64,000 nt of DNA, taken from NCBI GenBank assembly GCA_964017045.1, contig OZ024794.1:55700108-55764107 (forward strand). The letters run 5' to 3'. This DNA comes from Omphiscola glabra (lineage: Eukaryota; Mollusca; Gastropoda; Lymnaeidae). The notes beneath the pieces are model-generated. The model saw nothing but the letters and a program-made list of their open reading frames with translations. It did not search any database and was not told the DNA's origin. The position numbers and the translations under genes were made by a program. The first letter of the stretch is position 1; every line of letters begins with the position of its first letter. Of this stretch, positions 12,000-29,690 are shown one piece after another.

Positions 12000-13990
12000 A
12001 ACCTTTTAGAAAAATCCAGGAGACTTTGTGCCCTTTTAAGTGCTACGCATGGCATGGAGACTTAAACTAAAACACGGTTATCCAACCTTTATTCAACACA
12101 GAACAGCAGTTGTGTCCCTTTATTTGTGTTGCTGCCCTTTACAGTCCCTGCTCTTCTCTGGACAAGGCTTGATTTGTGCGTTTTGCATTTATCATGACAC
12201 TCATGGATGATGGAGGAAGCATAATTTAGTGTGTGTTGTTTCCCCGCATTAAAAGTATCGTTTTCCCACCAGACAAAAGGGATGTTCAACCATAAAAGTA
12301 TAGAAAAAAGTCAAGATGCGCATCGTGGCTTAGTAGAAAATGTACTTTTAAAAAATTGTCTCCCCTTTTTTAATAAATAACTCCTGCAAATGGATAAAAT
12401 AGACATTGCATACGAACACAGTTTATTTGAACTGTATAAGTCATTACAGATTGGCAACCTGTATTTCAATAAATGTGTTCTTGTTTTATAAGTAAGAAAT
12501 AAGGAATACAAACACATTGACAAACACGACATGACAAACAAGACATTGACAAACACGACATTGACAAACACGATGCCTCGATGAAGACAAGGTCGAGCCT
12601 AAATATTAACAACCTGAACTACAATAGACTTTCAAAGTACAGAATAGCCCTGACCTGCTTGCATTTACTACAATAGATTTTCCAAGTCAAGAAAATATTT
12701 TCTTCAGATTGAGCATAATGCCATTTTTCTCTCTCTTTTTGCTAGGCAGGTCAATGCTCTGATGTGCAAAATATACCCATTAACACAGCCACAGAAAAAA
12801 ACAATAAGATGAGTCAATTAAGCATATTTTACGAATAATTTTATGCCCAGCGGCTGAAACCCTAGGAGGTAAAGTGGGTAATCGGTAGTGGGGTGGAAAA
12901 GTATTTTGAATTTCATCTTAGATGTTGCCGTTGATGTATTTGAATGCGTGTGCTTATATTTAAGTAGTTCGGAACACTAGGATAAGATTAGAGAGTAGGG
13001 CCAAATTGATGAAGTTAACTGTTATTGCCAGGCCTACAATGCAGGAGCTGAGCCATTTTTTGGAATAATTTTTTTTTAAAATTACATCTAGGCCTACATT
13101 GCATGAGAAAATTACTGAAACTTTTTATTAAAAAAAAAATCAACTAATCTTTCGCTGTGTAATCCAATTTTTTTAAAAATGAAACTACTTTCAAAATATA
13201 AAAATGTAATTAAAAAATTTATTGGGGTCATATGGGATACACAACAAAACTCCTTTTAGTTCATTCGCACCCAACTCATGGTTCGTGTCCCCACTTGAAG
13301 TCGCTGGCAAACAGTTTTCTGTGGTCCCCAGCTGAGACTGTAAACTGAAAAAAATTATGATTATTTGATGTTATTCTTAAAATTGATTTTTTTGGTCCTC
13401 TTTTTGTGTTGTGTTTTTATAATGGAAAAAGTTCTAAAAATACACTATGACGTAGATATGTAGATTCAAATGGGAATATAATGATATTATTTAAAGACAC
13501 CTTTGAAAAAAAAGGAGCTTTAAGTAGAAAAACTCAACGTCGAATTTGAAGTCCGTTCATGAAATTACAATTTCAAACATCGCATCAAATACGTCTCTGA
13601 CTTAAGTTAAAATTACATTGTATTTAAAAATATATATATTTTAAATTTCTCTTCCTTTAAATTTTTTAAAGTCTCGGTGTCGCGATTCTTAAACACTTGG
13701 GAACCTGTGATCTAGTTAATTATATTCTACCGCTTTTCTCCCCTTCACTGTTATTGCGAGTAAGTTCGTCAACAGGTCCCATAGGGTTAACATTTGACTG
13801 TTGATGTGGATCCACTGACAGCACTGAAGGCCCGTTACTCAGGGCAAACTTAACGTACACGTCCTAATAAATTGTGCCTTTCTTTAACGTTGGCTGATTT
13901 ACTTGGGGCGTTGGAACTTTTTAAAATGGACGAAGAGAAGCAGAGAGGGTCAGATGAGTTAGTTAGGTGCAAATATTTATATTTATGAAA
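12000..13990. other. gene-free spacer
   Basis: AT-rich DNA with several short frames but none with coding-like composition or a family match. A short run of GACATTGACAAACAC-type repeats lies at about 12525-12572. Confidence 0.4.
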
Positions 13991-14021
13991 TACCCATAAC
14001 TCTTTAATATTTTTTAAAGGA

Positions 14022-14270
14022 AATTAATGGAAAGATTAATGGAAAGATTAATGGAAAGATTAATGGAAAGATTAATGGAAAGATTAATGGAAAGATTAAT
14101 GGAAAGATTAATGGAAAGATTAATGGAAAGATTAATGAAAAGATTAAGGGAAAGATTAATGGAAAGATTAAGGAAAGATTAATGGAAAGATTAATGGAAA
14201 GATTAATGGAAAGATTAATGGAAAGATTAATGGAAAGATTAATGGAAAGATTAATGGAAAGATTAATGGG
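14022..14270. repeat. 12-bp minisatellite
   Basis: About 21 copies of ATTAATGGAAAG with a few single-base variants (AAGGG, AATGAAA). The minus-strand frame through it is low-complexity and not a gene. Confidence 0.95.
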
Positions 14271-15305
14271 TTTTTTTTCTTGCCACCGATCCAAGAAAAT
14301 ATGGTTGGTGTCTACTGAAGCTGTTCTACTCAAAATAATGCTCTGCTGATTGGCAACGGTTCACAAAATCCTTCGTCTCCATTCCCAAAATAATAATATT
14401 TTTTGTTTTCTTTAGATCTCAATTAAAAAGAAGAAAATGGCTTACTTGAAAACTCCGGACTCATCCACCATACTGTGGGAAACAATGGCCCCAGAAAAGG
14501 GTCTGGTAAGTTAAAGAAGTTGACCGTGGAAGGAACTACCTTCGACACCCACTGTGGGTGGCATGTGACGACCCTTTACATCGTATGTGGTTGGCATGGA
14601 ATGCTCCTTTACTCTGTGATTATTAATTTTCAAAGGCTTCGACAGATAATCATACATAATTTGTATATTTTACAACAAGATTAATCCGATTCTCGGAAGA
14701 TGTAGCGGTTCGATGTGTCCCGCGGACCGCAGGTTGCCCAACCCTGCTTGAGATCAACGATTACTTCCACCCCCCCCCCACACACTTTTTTTTTCCAATT
14801 CCATTTAAAAATGCTATAGCTGCTCATTTCTGATTACCTTCAAAAATATTTACTTGTATTGAAATCTGATCTTATGGTTTGATTTTAATTGATGTTACTT
14901 TACAGCATGACAACTAAATATGATAAGAAGTTAAATAATTGTTAATCACTTTAAACGTATCTGAATTTTGACTTTAAAAGAACAACCACAAAACAGCTGC
15001 ATTAAAAAAACAGCTAAGAACACTAGAAGATTGATAGAGTATGTTGCTATAGCAACTAGAAAAAAAAAACATGAATAATCAAGAGAGTCCGGGAAATCAA
15101 ACTCGTGACAATGAAGAGTATGTGACCAGCATATATACTAGCAGGGACAAAAGGAAAAGAAAGACGTCTGAGAATACCCTGTCAAAACAATTTCATCAAA
15201 GACAACCGCCGGGGCGTGATTCAAATGTGGACAGTTATTCACTCCCTTGACATTAAGACAAAGGGAATATGACGTGGAAATCCAATGTCAGCTAATTGTT
15301 CAAAC

Positions 15306-15483
15306 ATGAACAGCCCGACAGTCAGAACAACACGACAGTCAGAACAGCCCGACAGTCAGGACAGCCCAACAGTCACAACAGCCCGACAGTCAGATCAGCC
15401 CGACAGTCACAACATCCCGACAGTCAAAACAGCCCGACAGTCACAACAGCCAGACAGTCACAACAGCCAGACAGTCACAGCAG
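15306..15483. repeat. 17-bp minisatellite
   Basis: About 10 copies of a 17-bp unit of the form ACAGTCACAACAGCCCG. Because 17 is not a multiple of three, two overlapping plus frames stay open without implying a gene. Confidence 0.95.
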
Positions 15484-15748
15484 CTCACAGAATCCCATTT
15501 AAGCAGATTGTTGCAACATGAGTAATTCACAGACATTTGGTAGATCCTCATTTCTACTGTTTTTTTTTGTTTATTATTACTGTATTTAGCTATAATATTG
15601 AATCTACCCATAACTATAAATATGACTGCAATGAAGCCAATCGTAAGATTTCTTATTGTAGGCCTACATTTAACAGTGTTCCTAGATTGAACAGACGACA
15701 ACGTCACATCAGCACACAATTTGAATGTACGGAGTTTCTGATGACGCT

Positions 15749-15877
15749 GTCAATGTACAACACACAGAGCTATTTGTATTGCACTTTGTATGTCAATGTA
15801 CAGCAGACTGAGTTATTTGTATTGCACTTTGTATGTCAATGTACAGCACACTGAGCCATTTGTATTGCACTTTGTAA
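15749..15877. repeat. 44-bp tandem triplication
   Basis: Three successive copies containing TTTGTATTGCACTTTGTATG followed by TCAATGTACAGCA. Confidence 0.9.
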
Positions 15878-16855
15878 TTATACAAATTTAAAAAAAACGT
15901 TTCTGTTCACACGTTCATCAAAGAAATAAAAAAATGATACAATAAGAAGGAACAATCAGTACAGAACACCACACCCCCCTCCCTTTCTTGGAAGACATCT
16001 CTTTCAGTTATATTAAAAAAAGATGGAGCATGATCATAACTAATTGTAATGGTGTCTACAAAAACAAGGAACAAAAAGTAAACAGAAGGCACGATTCGCT
16101 AATCAAATCAGGCATTCGGAATGTTGACGTTCTTGTGGAGATAAACTAATCTCGAAATAATTACTAAGTGTCAGCATATGTGTTAGTCACGTGTTGAGTG
16201 TTCGCCTCTAGAGATCAAAATCCTGGAGACCAGTAGCACGCGCATTTTTATGATAATAATAATGAATATGTTATCTATGACAACTTATGTACAAATATAA
16301 TTATTATTTTTTTTTTTTTACATAAAATAACAATTTTTGTTATTCGGTTCCTCGAGAGTTCAACGTGTTCTATCTTGTTCTAGGAATTCATAACTGATTT
16401 CTTTTTGTACATTTGTATAATTAATAGGATTTCATTTCTATTACATCTTTTAAAAAAATACTTTTAATGTCTATTGTCTCAGGGCCGCACTTTCCCCCTG
16501 TACGGTCTTGTTAGTCACTCCCCATCGAAAATAATCCTGGAAATAGATTAATGGAGACCTTAGTGCTAAAAGTGTTTAAGTCACAATATGCACATTTTGA
16601 AATAATCAAATGCAAATATTCTTTTCGTCTATAAAATGTGATCATTTTCATATTTTGTCTTGTTTATTTAAGGGACTTAAGCACATTTTAATATGTTCAA
16701 ATTTCTGCAGTACACTTGGCTAAAACAGATATGAAAAGTCACAGTTTAGATTGATTTTGACAAAAATGTGACTTAAGTAGTTAAAGTACTTTTAGCACTA
16801 ACGTCTTCTTCGTGAAATTCAATATTCTTTTAGGGTTTAGTCTGAGTCGAAGTCA

Positions 16856-16980
16856 TTTTTCTCCAACTATTCACAAAGTCATTTTTCTCCAACTATTCAC
16901 AAAGTCATTTTTCTCCAACTAACAAAGTCATCTTTCTCCAACTATTCACAAAGTCATTTTTCTCCAACTATTCACAAATG
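16856..16980. repeat. 26-bp minisatellite
   Basis: About five copies of a 26-bp unit, AAAGTCATTTTTCTCCAACT plus ATTCAC. One copy lacks ATTC. Confidence 0.95.
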
Positions 16981-18056
16981 AGTTTTTTAAACATACCTCT
17001 ACATACCCCCATCACAAAATTTTTATTTTTTTAAAATAAAAATATTACTTGGTTTTTTTTTAAAATCTAATTTTATTATAGGGTAAAAAACTGCCCACAT
17101 TACGCGATAAAGATCAGACTGAAGCGACTGCGTGAGAAGTTGAAGCATTCATGCAACTATTACAGTTAACCTTTACGCGGTAGTCCGCAAAATATTGTAT
17201 TTTTCACACTTTTGATTCAGTGCAAACAACTTTTGGTTGTAAACAGTTTGTGTACAGAAAGTCAAAACATGACTGTAAACACCGCCGAGTTCACCTACAT
17301 GAGCCGGTATAAACTAGCCACTTCATGTGTCTTTTCATAACATTTATGGCTTGTAACATTTCCATTACAACTTGAATAATAAACGCCCATTATAATAATA
17401 AAATTCACTGTGTAACGAAAGACTCCTTCTCACACTATGGATCTTCTGAATTAGCAGACATACCTGCCCATTAAAATTTATTAGTTTAATTACTTAATCA
17501 CCCTCAACTTCGTATGTTAAGTAACGAAATGTTATTTTATTTTGAACAATTAGAATAAAACTGTAAAACAATTATACTTTGTTTATCTTACATGACAAAA
17601 TTACATTGCTAAACAAGATAGCTGCAGTTTTCCAGTTAAATTGAACAGAGCTCAAAAGAAAAAAGACTATGCTAAGGGGAAACACGTTTGAACAAATAAT
17701 TAAATGATATCCATGAAACATACTTTAAAAAATAATACTGGTACATCGTGAGATAATGCCAAACGGAGTTACACATATCAAAAGTAGGCTGGATAGACGT
17801 GAATGGGCTCAATCGCGGACAAAAAGCATAATCGTTTTGTTTTACGTTGGTGTCATAACTTTAAATTTAAAACAATACATATTTAAAAAATATTTTTTTT
17901 TAAAAAGACATTCTATCAAAGACCAGTTAAAACGCATTGAAAAGTAAAAAATAATTTCAAATTCTTAAAAATGTATTACGCAAAAAAAAAAAAAAAAGTG
18001 CCGCCCGTGGCAAACAGTCTCTCTCCCCCCCCCCCCCCCGCTCACCCCATTCCTAT

Positions 18057-18189
18057 CGTGACACCAACCATCAAATTATTTTCGTTGCTACTTCATAGAT
18101 ATTTGTTTTCCGATAATCTTAGGTGACCCCCGTGCAAAGGTCATTCGACCCTCAAAGGCGCCGCGACCCACGGGGCCTGAGAACTGCTG
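18057..18189. mobile_element. degraded SPIN-like hAT fragment
   Basis: Shares ACCAACCATCAAATTATTTT, CGTTGCTACTTCATAGATAT, TTTTCCGATAATCTTAGGTG and the end GGCCTGAGAACTGCTG with the SPIN-like element at 9058. The opposite terminus is missing and replaced by a poly-C run near 18026. A more diverged copy of the same family. Confidence 0.75.
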
Positions 18190-18496
18190 CCTTAAAGGTG
18201 GAAGCCAGTCTTGGTAAGGTAAACCACTTGCAGACCTCCCTCCCCACTTAATGCCGACTTGAAAGTTTAAGAGCAGGGTCGTGTTAAAAAAAATATATAA
18301 CAAGTAGGCTCCCCTACCTCAGACGGAATTAAGATACGCCTAATTCTTTTCCGTAAACAGTCCAATTACGTCAATTGTAGAAAGGCTCAAAATTTGTGTT
18401 TACCTATGGAACATCAAAGGCAAACATGTTCTAATATAATTTTATTTATTTCTTCATTATTATTTATTTATTTATTTATTTTTTTGGAAGAGACTG

Positions 18497-18684
18497 CAGT
18501 GGCGTAGTGAGGGGGGGGGGTAAGGGGGCATCATGCCCCGGGCGCTACTTACAAAGGGGCGCCAAACGGTATATATTATTATAATATTGTATGGTTTTCG
18601 AATGGGGAGGCGCTAAAAAGGTATTGGGGGGGGCGCTAAAAAGGCATTGTGCCCCGGGCGCGAGTTAAGCTCGCTACGCCACTG
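18497..18684. mobile_element. hAT-type MITE, perfect 8-bp TSD AGAGACTG
   Basis: A 188-bp element starting CAGTGGCGTAGTGAGG and ending CTCGCTACGCCACTG, so the terminal inverted repeats are clear. It is flanked by identical AGAGACTG octamers (18489-18496, 18685-18692). Internal CCCGGGCGC and GGGGCGCCAAA words are shared with the MITE at 45208. Confidence 0.93.
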
Positions 18685-19164
18685 AGAGACTGAATCATAA
18701 AAGAAAAGTGTTGTGGCGGTAATTTTTAAAATTTGTTTTGTTGTATACTTTGTCTTGATATTTTACTCATAAGAAGTACCTTTCTTTGATTTTCGTGTCA
18801 CTCTTGGTGAACTGGGAAACTTTAATTCGAAACAATATAATTGGCAATGGAGGTAAATGTAATTTTGTATGAAGCATTAAATGGTAACGTCCCCTTGCTG
18901 TTAAGGACTTGAAGACTTGATGATTTCTAATTAAACCCAGAATATCAATTTAATACTCAACTAATCGAAGATAAAGAAACACATTTGTAAGGATTGACGT
19001 GACCTAATGACCGCGTTTCAGAGCAGCATTTCACAGCCGTATTTAGTTTCTTACATATAGCCTATATATTGATAAAGTTAGATATATGGCCCAAATATGG
19101 GTTATTATATTTTTAAATGCTTTATATTAACTTCGCTTTTATTTGTGGTTGGCTGACTGACTGA

Positions 19165-19600
19165 ATGGGTGGAAAAATCTTTGGACGGCTAATTGGTCCA
19201 CTTTCCGTCAAGCTGTCATGCTGAAACTTGGCACGTAGATTCGTTGCCGATGACAACACATTATATCAAATTTTCAGCTGAACACCCCAAAATCCGTTTT
19301 TTCTGTTTTTATAAAAAACTAGATTTGGGGGGTGGGGTGGGGGGAAAGAGGAGGAGCACTTTTTGGTATTCTTATAAAGTGCGTTACTTGATTGCATGTT
19401 ATTTCAAATATTCTGCCCCGCCCCCATTGCTCAATATTACATTTTATAAAGGATTTATACGAAAAACTTTGTTATTATTTTTTTTTAAAGGTTGTTTCAT
19501 TAAAAATTATTTCATTTTTTTCTTTAAAGATCAAATTTTACCACTAATTTTGGATTTCAGGGAGAAAAAATATTTAAAAAAGAAGAAAAAAACTAACCAT
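19165..19600. repeat. dispersed repeat, inverse-oriented relative of 5690-6085
   Basis: Begins with TTTGGACGGCTAATTGGTCC then ACTTTCCGTCAAGC, complementary to the block near 6010-6055, and continues with GTTGCCGATGACAACACATT. The open frame at 19193-19606 lies within this repeat and is not considered a gene. Confidence 0.55.
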
Positions 19601-19660
19601 AAGTAGTGGCTGAGAAAATACTGAAAAATCGTTATTATAATTTGTCAATAGTCAGAGGTG

Positions 19661-19892
19661 TACAGGGTGGCCCAGAAAAAGTGATAACATCTCTTACAAT
19701 GTAATATAATTACATCAATATTTGACAACTGTATACATTGACTGATTTACTTATGTAGGCCTACCTATATAACTATATGATGTCATTATCATGACAATTT
19801 CCTGTGGCCATAAATTTCAAAACATTATTTTATCAATAATATTAAATAACCCTTTGCTATGAAATTTTCTAACTTTTTTTGGGCTACCAGTA
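19661..19892. mobile_element. possible Tc1/mariner-type MITE
   Basis: The left end TACAGGGTGGCCCAGAAAAA and the right end (reverse complement TACTGGTAGCCCAAAAAAAG) are similar inverted repeats bounded by TA, giving a 232-bp non-coding unit. The repeats are imperfect, so this is tentative. Confidence 0.4.
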
Positions 19893-20474
19893 TAGCACTA
19901 GGTCTCTGCTTTGAAGAGTGCAGCGCCGGTGCTAGAGGGTGTCTAACGGGACGACCATCCAGGCTTCACTCGTAGCCCTTACAATATTATTTATTATTAA
20001 GCTAGCCAGGTTGTGCCTATTCATATTTCTTAATCCAGTCAACGAGATAGAATATATATTTTTAAAAAAATCACTTTGTTCTAATGTGCTTTCCCCTTAC
20101 TGTCCCTCATTGTTCATACGCGTGAATGCCTTAAAGTGAATGGCGAAGCTGCTTGTCTTCCCAACTACGATCAGGGCTGTTTAATTTCTGCTTGCCATGG
20201 TCACGTAGACTCCTTAGGAATATTATATTTCTTGTGGTTAGTAGACCAGGCATTAGGATCCTTGAAGACACATTTTCAACAACTGCGACTGTACTTCAAC
20301 ATTTTTGGCTTTCGATATGATATTGAGTAACTCCGTAACATGATTTTGGATAAAATGAACAAAGATGGTGGGGATTGGAACATAGATTTTAAAGTGGTGA
20401 TTTGTTTGATTTATAGAGGATTCGGACTTAGCCTACTCAAAAAACTAAAAATGTTGAGAGAAATTATTCTAGAA

Positions 20475-20560
20475 AACAGAGGCGTAGCCAGAGTATTTGG
20501 AGCTCGGGGAAAATATTCATTTGTAGCCCCCCCCCCCCCCCCCCCCAATTTCTACAACTC
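20475..20560. repeat. one end of a hAT-like MITE
   Basis: CAGAGGCGTAGCCAGAG followed by GGAGCTCGGGG resembles the left end of the CAGnGGCGTAGC MITE family. No matching right terminus or octamer was found. Followed by a poly-C run. Confidence 0.4.
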
Positions 20561-20727
20561 CGAAACCCATTACTTTCATAAATAAAATATAAACTAAATC
20601 CAATTTTGGTGCCCCGCCTGTCACCTGGGGGATAACTTTAAAAGTGGAAAAGAATAAATTAAAATAATTAATAAAAATAAATTAAAAAATTGAACACTAA
20701 GCAAGTGAACAAATACACGGTTTTATT

Positions 20728-20954
20728 CATCATCATCAGGTCCCGTAGTCCTTCGACCGTTGGGGCGCCACAGATGACATGTACACTATTCTCCTCCATT
20801 CCTCTCGGTCTCCTGCCCTACGCATAGCATCGCCCAGTTGGAATCCCGTCCATTCTTTGATGTTATCTTCCCATCTTTTTCTTTGTCTTCCTCTTCTTCT
20901 CCCTCCTCTAGTAGTGCCCTGCAAGATCTCTTTGGCGAGCCCTTGTTTTCTGGT
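20728..20954 (-). mobile_element. short RTE-derived non-autonomous element (copy 1), 12-bp TSD
   Basis: A 227-bp minus-strand unit flanked by CACGGTTTTATT on both sides (20716-20727 and 20955-20966). It encodes only the C-terminal tail of an RTE-like LINE protein (KQGLAKEILQGTTRGGRRRG, then RWEDNIKEWTG), followed by a short 3' UTR ending in CAT/GAT trinucleotides. No RT catalytic domain is present. A second copy, 61253-61477, has almost the same limits. Confidence 0.85.
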
Positions 20955-21119
20955 CACGGTTTTATTACGTGTCTTATTATGACCAGCAATACCTATTATA
21001 ATAAGGATAAGGCGGGTCTTAATATCAGATCGACTGAGGTATTTATGTCAAAGGCACCGCAATATTTAATTTTTCCAAGGCCCCTTACGGTTACCCCTTA
21101 GAGCCGGCCCTAAGGTGTG

Positions 21120-21889
21120 TTTCTTTTCTTCCTATCAAATATAATATTGAATTACATATTTTTAAGGCATTGCAAGTGATCATTTTGTATTTATAATATT
21201 TTCTTTGAACTTTTAAATAGATGTGCTTTTTCTGAGATAAAATTTTATCAATTATCAAGATGGTATTTTAAATTCATGTTCATTATTAATTGTGGTAGGA
21301 CAAATTGGCATACTTATCCGAAAATAGCCTGTCTTCACCCAGCTGATATTCTTTATCATGTTTGCGGATAACTACGGTTTAAAAAATTGGGCGTTTCCGT
21401 TTGTGGCATGTGATCAAACTTGCCTGTTAATATTACAAAATACAACAATGAAAATATTACACCGTAATACAATTTTGCGCCTCATGTTACTACGCTTAAT
21501 TGGAATTTAATTTGATTTTTTAAAAACGAATAAAATATTCATAAATAATATTTACACAATATAAACTAATTTTAATTAATTTTTATTGAAAATAATATAT
21601 CAAAATGTAATTTTAATTAGATTTTCAACATATGTGTATTTGTTCAACAAATGTATGAAAAAATATGATATTTTTCTAATAATTTAAAGTAAAGGAAAAA
21701 AACAAAATTCTTAATTTCTGTTTGAATTAATGTAATCATTTAAAAACATAATATGTTTTTAAAATAAACAAAACTTTTGCTACTTTCATATATTTGACTC
21801 GGTTTCCAGAGAAGTGCTATAACACTCGTTGAAAACTGGCATCCCGGCTCGTGATTTCATGACCATCACATGATCAACAACACTGGAAG
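21120..21889 (+). promoter_or_regulatory. presumed promoter and 5' UTR region of the V-ATPase B gene
   Basis: Very AT-rich sequence (21440-21790) changes abruptly to mixed composition at about 21800, just before the V-ATPase start codon. A CACATG E-box inside TCACATGATC sits at about 21867-21876, under 25 bp upstream of the ATG. No TATA box can be singled out. The transcription start is not determined. Confidence 0.35.
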
Positions 21890-27153
<5,264 letters not shown>

Positions 27154-28235
27154 TATTATCCCAAAGATTTTAATGCAGTCATTCGAACCCACCCTTGTTA
27201 ACTCTTTGCCTATCTTTGGTGGTCATGTTAACTTTGATTCCAGGCCTGACAAAAGTCACACTGTTTTGAAATTGACATTGAATTCAACATTCTTCCTTAG
27301 CCTTGTTTTATTACAGCATGTCAATATGAAACTGAACAGTTTCCCAATATTTAAAGGAAATTTGTTCCTAGGCAAAGAGTTTCTCTTATTTATTATAATA
27401 ATTTAGTCCAGAGTATTAGTGAATATTTGTCTTAGATTATTCTAATATATTTTTAAGACCTTTTGTGATAGTTTTAAGTTGGCAGTTTCATGAAAATTGC
27501 TTTAAAGTTATCGATGTAAATGTTTGTGATACTATGACCAAACTTGTAGATAATTCAGTGTTATAATAATTGTAGTTAATCAAGATTGTGTAGATACTAC
27601 TTCTTGGGCTAGCCAGTTTTCTAAATCTGTGATCTTCACGTAGCTTGAAAATGGGCCATCCCAATTTCTATGTTAAGTGTATGCATTGTTAAAAAAATTG
27701 AAACAAATCTCAATATGTGAAGTTCTCCCCACATCTCTTTCTTTAATTTAAACATCTTCACATCAAAATTGTGAGTTTTTGTTTCTACATTCCAGTGTAC
27801 CTTATTTTTTTTTAATTTTTTTTTTTTTGATAACCAGTATTCCTCTATGTAAAAGTCTGAGTACTTCCATATTTTGAGGGTCCTCAAAATGAAAAAAAGG
27901 GGGGGGGGGATGTTTTGTGTTTAAGTTGCTGCTTGCTTTTGATGATTTGATGGCACAACTGAATCTTTTTGTCCATGCATTATTGTAATAATTTTTTGTT
28001 GTATACAGTAAAGGGTACATTAGCTTGTCTATTTATTGAACTTCAATTTATTTTTAAACTGAGGTTGCTCATCATGACAAATATGGTATGGAAGATTTGG
28101 TATGAGGTTCCATTTCATTTTCCCTTTCTTTGGCACATCAATTAATGTGTATCTCTAAGTTTGAATGATCATATTGTAGGAATGATGTATATATATATAA
28201 TCACAGAATAAATGTTTTGTAACCAGGTGATCTTT
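27154..28235 (+). other. 3' UTR and polyadenylation signal of the V-ATPase B gene
   Basis: About 1.07 kb downstream of the stop codon without coding features. A canonical AATAAA at 28207-28212 is followed by a GT-rich stretch (28216-28245), so transcripts probably end near 28225-28240. Confidence 0.65.
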
Positions 28236-29602
28236 AGTTTGTTTGATTTTATATTTAAAATGATCTTGCAACATGTAGAAAAATTACACATTTCATTTTT
28301 TAAAATACAAATCAGGGTGTTACACAAAATTTCTAGTTAAAACAGCATCACAATTATTAATTTATCAGGGTGGTTTCAGTAAATATTGATATCTGTTGTT
28401 ACCTAAGCTTTACACATTTTTAGTGGGTCCACTGTCAGGAAGGCAAAGTATTAAGATAACCCAGACACAAGTTTCAGAAATGCTGGTTTACGTTAATGTA
28501 ATTCTTGAAAATTATTTTTAATTATTCATCTTTACCTTTGTCCAACTGGTAAATCTATTTAGTTTTACATCAATTATCTGATGTTTCATAACTCTTTTCA
28601 ATTGAACTAATACAGTAGCACGGTAGAATGTTTGTGTGTGTCAAACAAAATTATGAATTGTAAAGTTATACGTAAAATGATGAAACACTGAGTTTACACG
28701 CCATATATTCTTTTCACTGTTCTTTAGTCTTGTTAATTTTATATAAAAAATAAAAAAAAAGCAACAGACTACCAAATATTTCAGGTAAGGAGATGAGTAT
28801 TTAAAGAACGTTTTATTTTCATAAAGAAGAAATGGAAAGTAATTACATGAGGATCCCAGCTCCTGTAGTTAAATTAACGTCAATATATGACTTCATGTCA
28901 GCATTTAGGTTATACAATTTGTGTCTATTTCAACAATAAATGCCATTGTATTCAAAGCACATCTAAACTACCAGTACATCTTGACCTGCTTGGGTGCTGA
29001 AGAAAATATTTTACTTACTCTGATTGGCTGTTAATGAAAAAATAACTTAATTTGCTTTAATTATAATTAAATTGTCATAAAGATGACAGCTGACAGCATA
29101 GAAAAGTATTTCTGGGTACCACTTATAAAGTAATTTAAAAAATTACCAAGTGGTCTCAAAATTTAATGCCATGGTATTACTCCTGGCCTAGAAAGTGTCT
29201 TAGATTAAGAGAGATCAAGTTGTACAAAGACAGGTAAAGACATAATTATTTGACATTAGTACCAAGCCAACAAATTGTTGCAGTGTTGCTTACTAGGGTA
29301 CTAAGATATTAATGCTTTTCAACTCCACTAAATAAACCTGACATTTTATGAGGCCCATTTATAATACATGTTGCTTTTATCAAATTCCACATATTTTTTT
29401 TTTATTTTTTTTTTGGTGGCAAGGAGTTGTTGAAAACAGAAACAACATTGAACAAATTTAGTTAAAAATATAATAGAAAAACTAAATGCTTTGGTGACAT
29501 TAATATTGAACTGAACATATTAATATTAGGCTGTTACAATAATAAAATTAAATACAAATTATTTTCTCATTAATCATGTCAACCACTGAAGGTGAAATGT
29601 GA

Positions 29603-29690
29603 ATTGCTATAAACATACTTGGACTTATTTTGTGCTTAAGGCCTTTATTGCTATAAACATACTTGGACTTATTTTGTGCTTAAGGCCTTT
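29603..29690. repeat. 44-bp direct duplication
   Basis: Two adjacent copies of a 44-bp segment starting ATTGCTATAAACATACTTGG, identical along their length. Confidence 0.95.

Noticed and set aside
14700..14755. GCGGACCGCAGGTTGCCCAA segment resembling a hAT MITE end
   Set aside because: Short, diverged and single-ended.
19193..19606. 137-codon plus-strand frame
   Set aside because: Lies in a dispersed repeat shared with 5690-6085; low-complexity Lys/Phe-rich end.
20340..20585. 81-codon frame with a C-rich end
   Set aside because: It runs into a MITE-like terminus and a poly-C tract; no family resemblance.
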